Assembly (NCBI GenBank): GCA_947453875.1
Contig: CANGIH010000213.1
Span: 1-5,263 of the forward strand
Source of the DNA: Planctomycetaceae bacterium
Lineage (GTDB): Bacteria; Planctomycetota; Planctomycetia; Pirellulales; UBA1268
Direction: 5' to 3'
DNA: 5,263 bases
Part shown: piece after piece, positions 5,161 to 5,263 of the stretch
Position numbering within the stretch: the first letter of the stretch is position 1
Layout: each line of letters starts with the position of its first letter
The notes under the pieces: generated by a model
Databases searched by the model: none
The model's input: only the letters and a program-made list of their open reading frames with translations
What the model was told of the DNA's origin: nothing
Position numbers and translations under genes: made by a program

Positions 5161-5263
5161 TCAGGGGCCGCGATGGGTTTCGAACTCCTCCGCGGTATCG
5201 GTTTTCTCGGCGACGACGGCCGCCACCCGCGCTTCGACATTCTTCCGGCGCATGAATCCGACC
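5161..5263 (-). CDS. Probable 3' end of a gene entering from the right edge, unknown product
   Basis: On the minus strand one frame is open from the window edge to a TGA at 5163-5161 and encodes 33 or more residues ending MRRKNVEARVAAVVAEKTD then TAEEFETHRGP. The composition (Ala, Glu, Lys, Arg, Val) suits a charged helical C-terminal tail. About 79% of third positions are G or C, and G dominates first positions, both typical of coding frames here. It would be convergent with DUF1653, with a 29-bp gap. The exactly antisense plus-strand frame from ATG 5137 is also open to the edge and cannot be excluded, but it lacks a ribosome binding site. The fragment is too short to name. Confidence 0.42.
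   Translation of the reverse strand, partial: VGFMRRKNVEARVAAVVAEKTDTAEEFETHRGP

Overview
The window looks like a piece of a GC-rich planctomycete chromosome (order Pirellulales or a relative, by inference). The clearest markers are a DUF1559 protein with a type II/IV prepilin N-terminus and the H-X9-DG motif near its C-terminus, and a PQQ-like beta-propeller protein carrying the WPxFRGPxRDG-type motif. Both families are strongly expanded in Planctomycetes. Coding third positions are mostly G or C, and Shine-Dalgarno sites are present for only some genes, which also fits that group.

Layout. Positions 1-691 hold no convincing gene. They begin with a perfect 15-bp GC hairpin (41-80), contain a weak minus-strand small ORF (86-259), and include a terminator-like hairpin with a T-run (565-597) just before the first solid gene. 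On the plus strand, the DUF1559 pseudopilin-like gene (698-1606) overlaps by one base with a small lipoprotein gene (1606-1896). The two are almost certainly translationally coupled. On the minus strand, facing them, lie a single-pass membrane protein with a Gly/Arg-rich tail (1968-2729) and, 223 bp upstream of it, a five-TM protein with a C-terminal PQQ-like beta-propeller (2953-4803). Diverging from that gene is a short DUF1653 protein gene (4913-5131) on the plus strand. The last ~100 bases probably hold the 3' end of another minus-strand gene.

How the genes relate. The plus-strand pair likely forms a small cell-envelope unit, a pseudopilin-like protein plus an anchored PepSY-like lipoprotein. 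The two minus-strand proteins are also predicted to be envelope proteins with their main domains outside the cytoplasmic membrane. DUF1653 is a small, probably cytoplasmic protein with no evident link. I see no defence system, CRISPR array, mobile element, tRNA or rRNA. Most of the window is ordinary planctomycete chromosome. The less ordinary points are the membrane-embedded version of the PQQ-like protein, the Gly/Arg-rich extracytoplasmic tail, the structured gene-poor leader before the DUF1559 gene, and a possible overlapping divergent promoter at 4812-4859.
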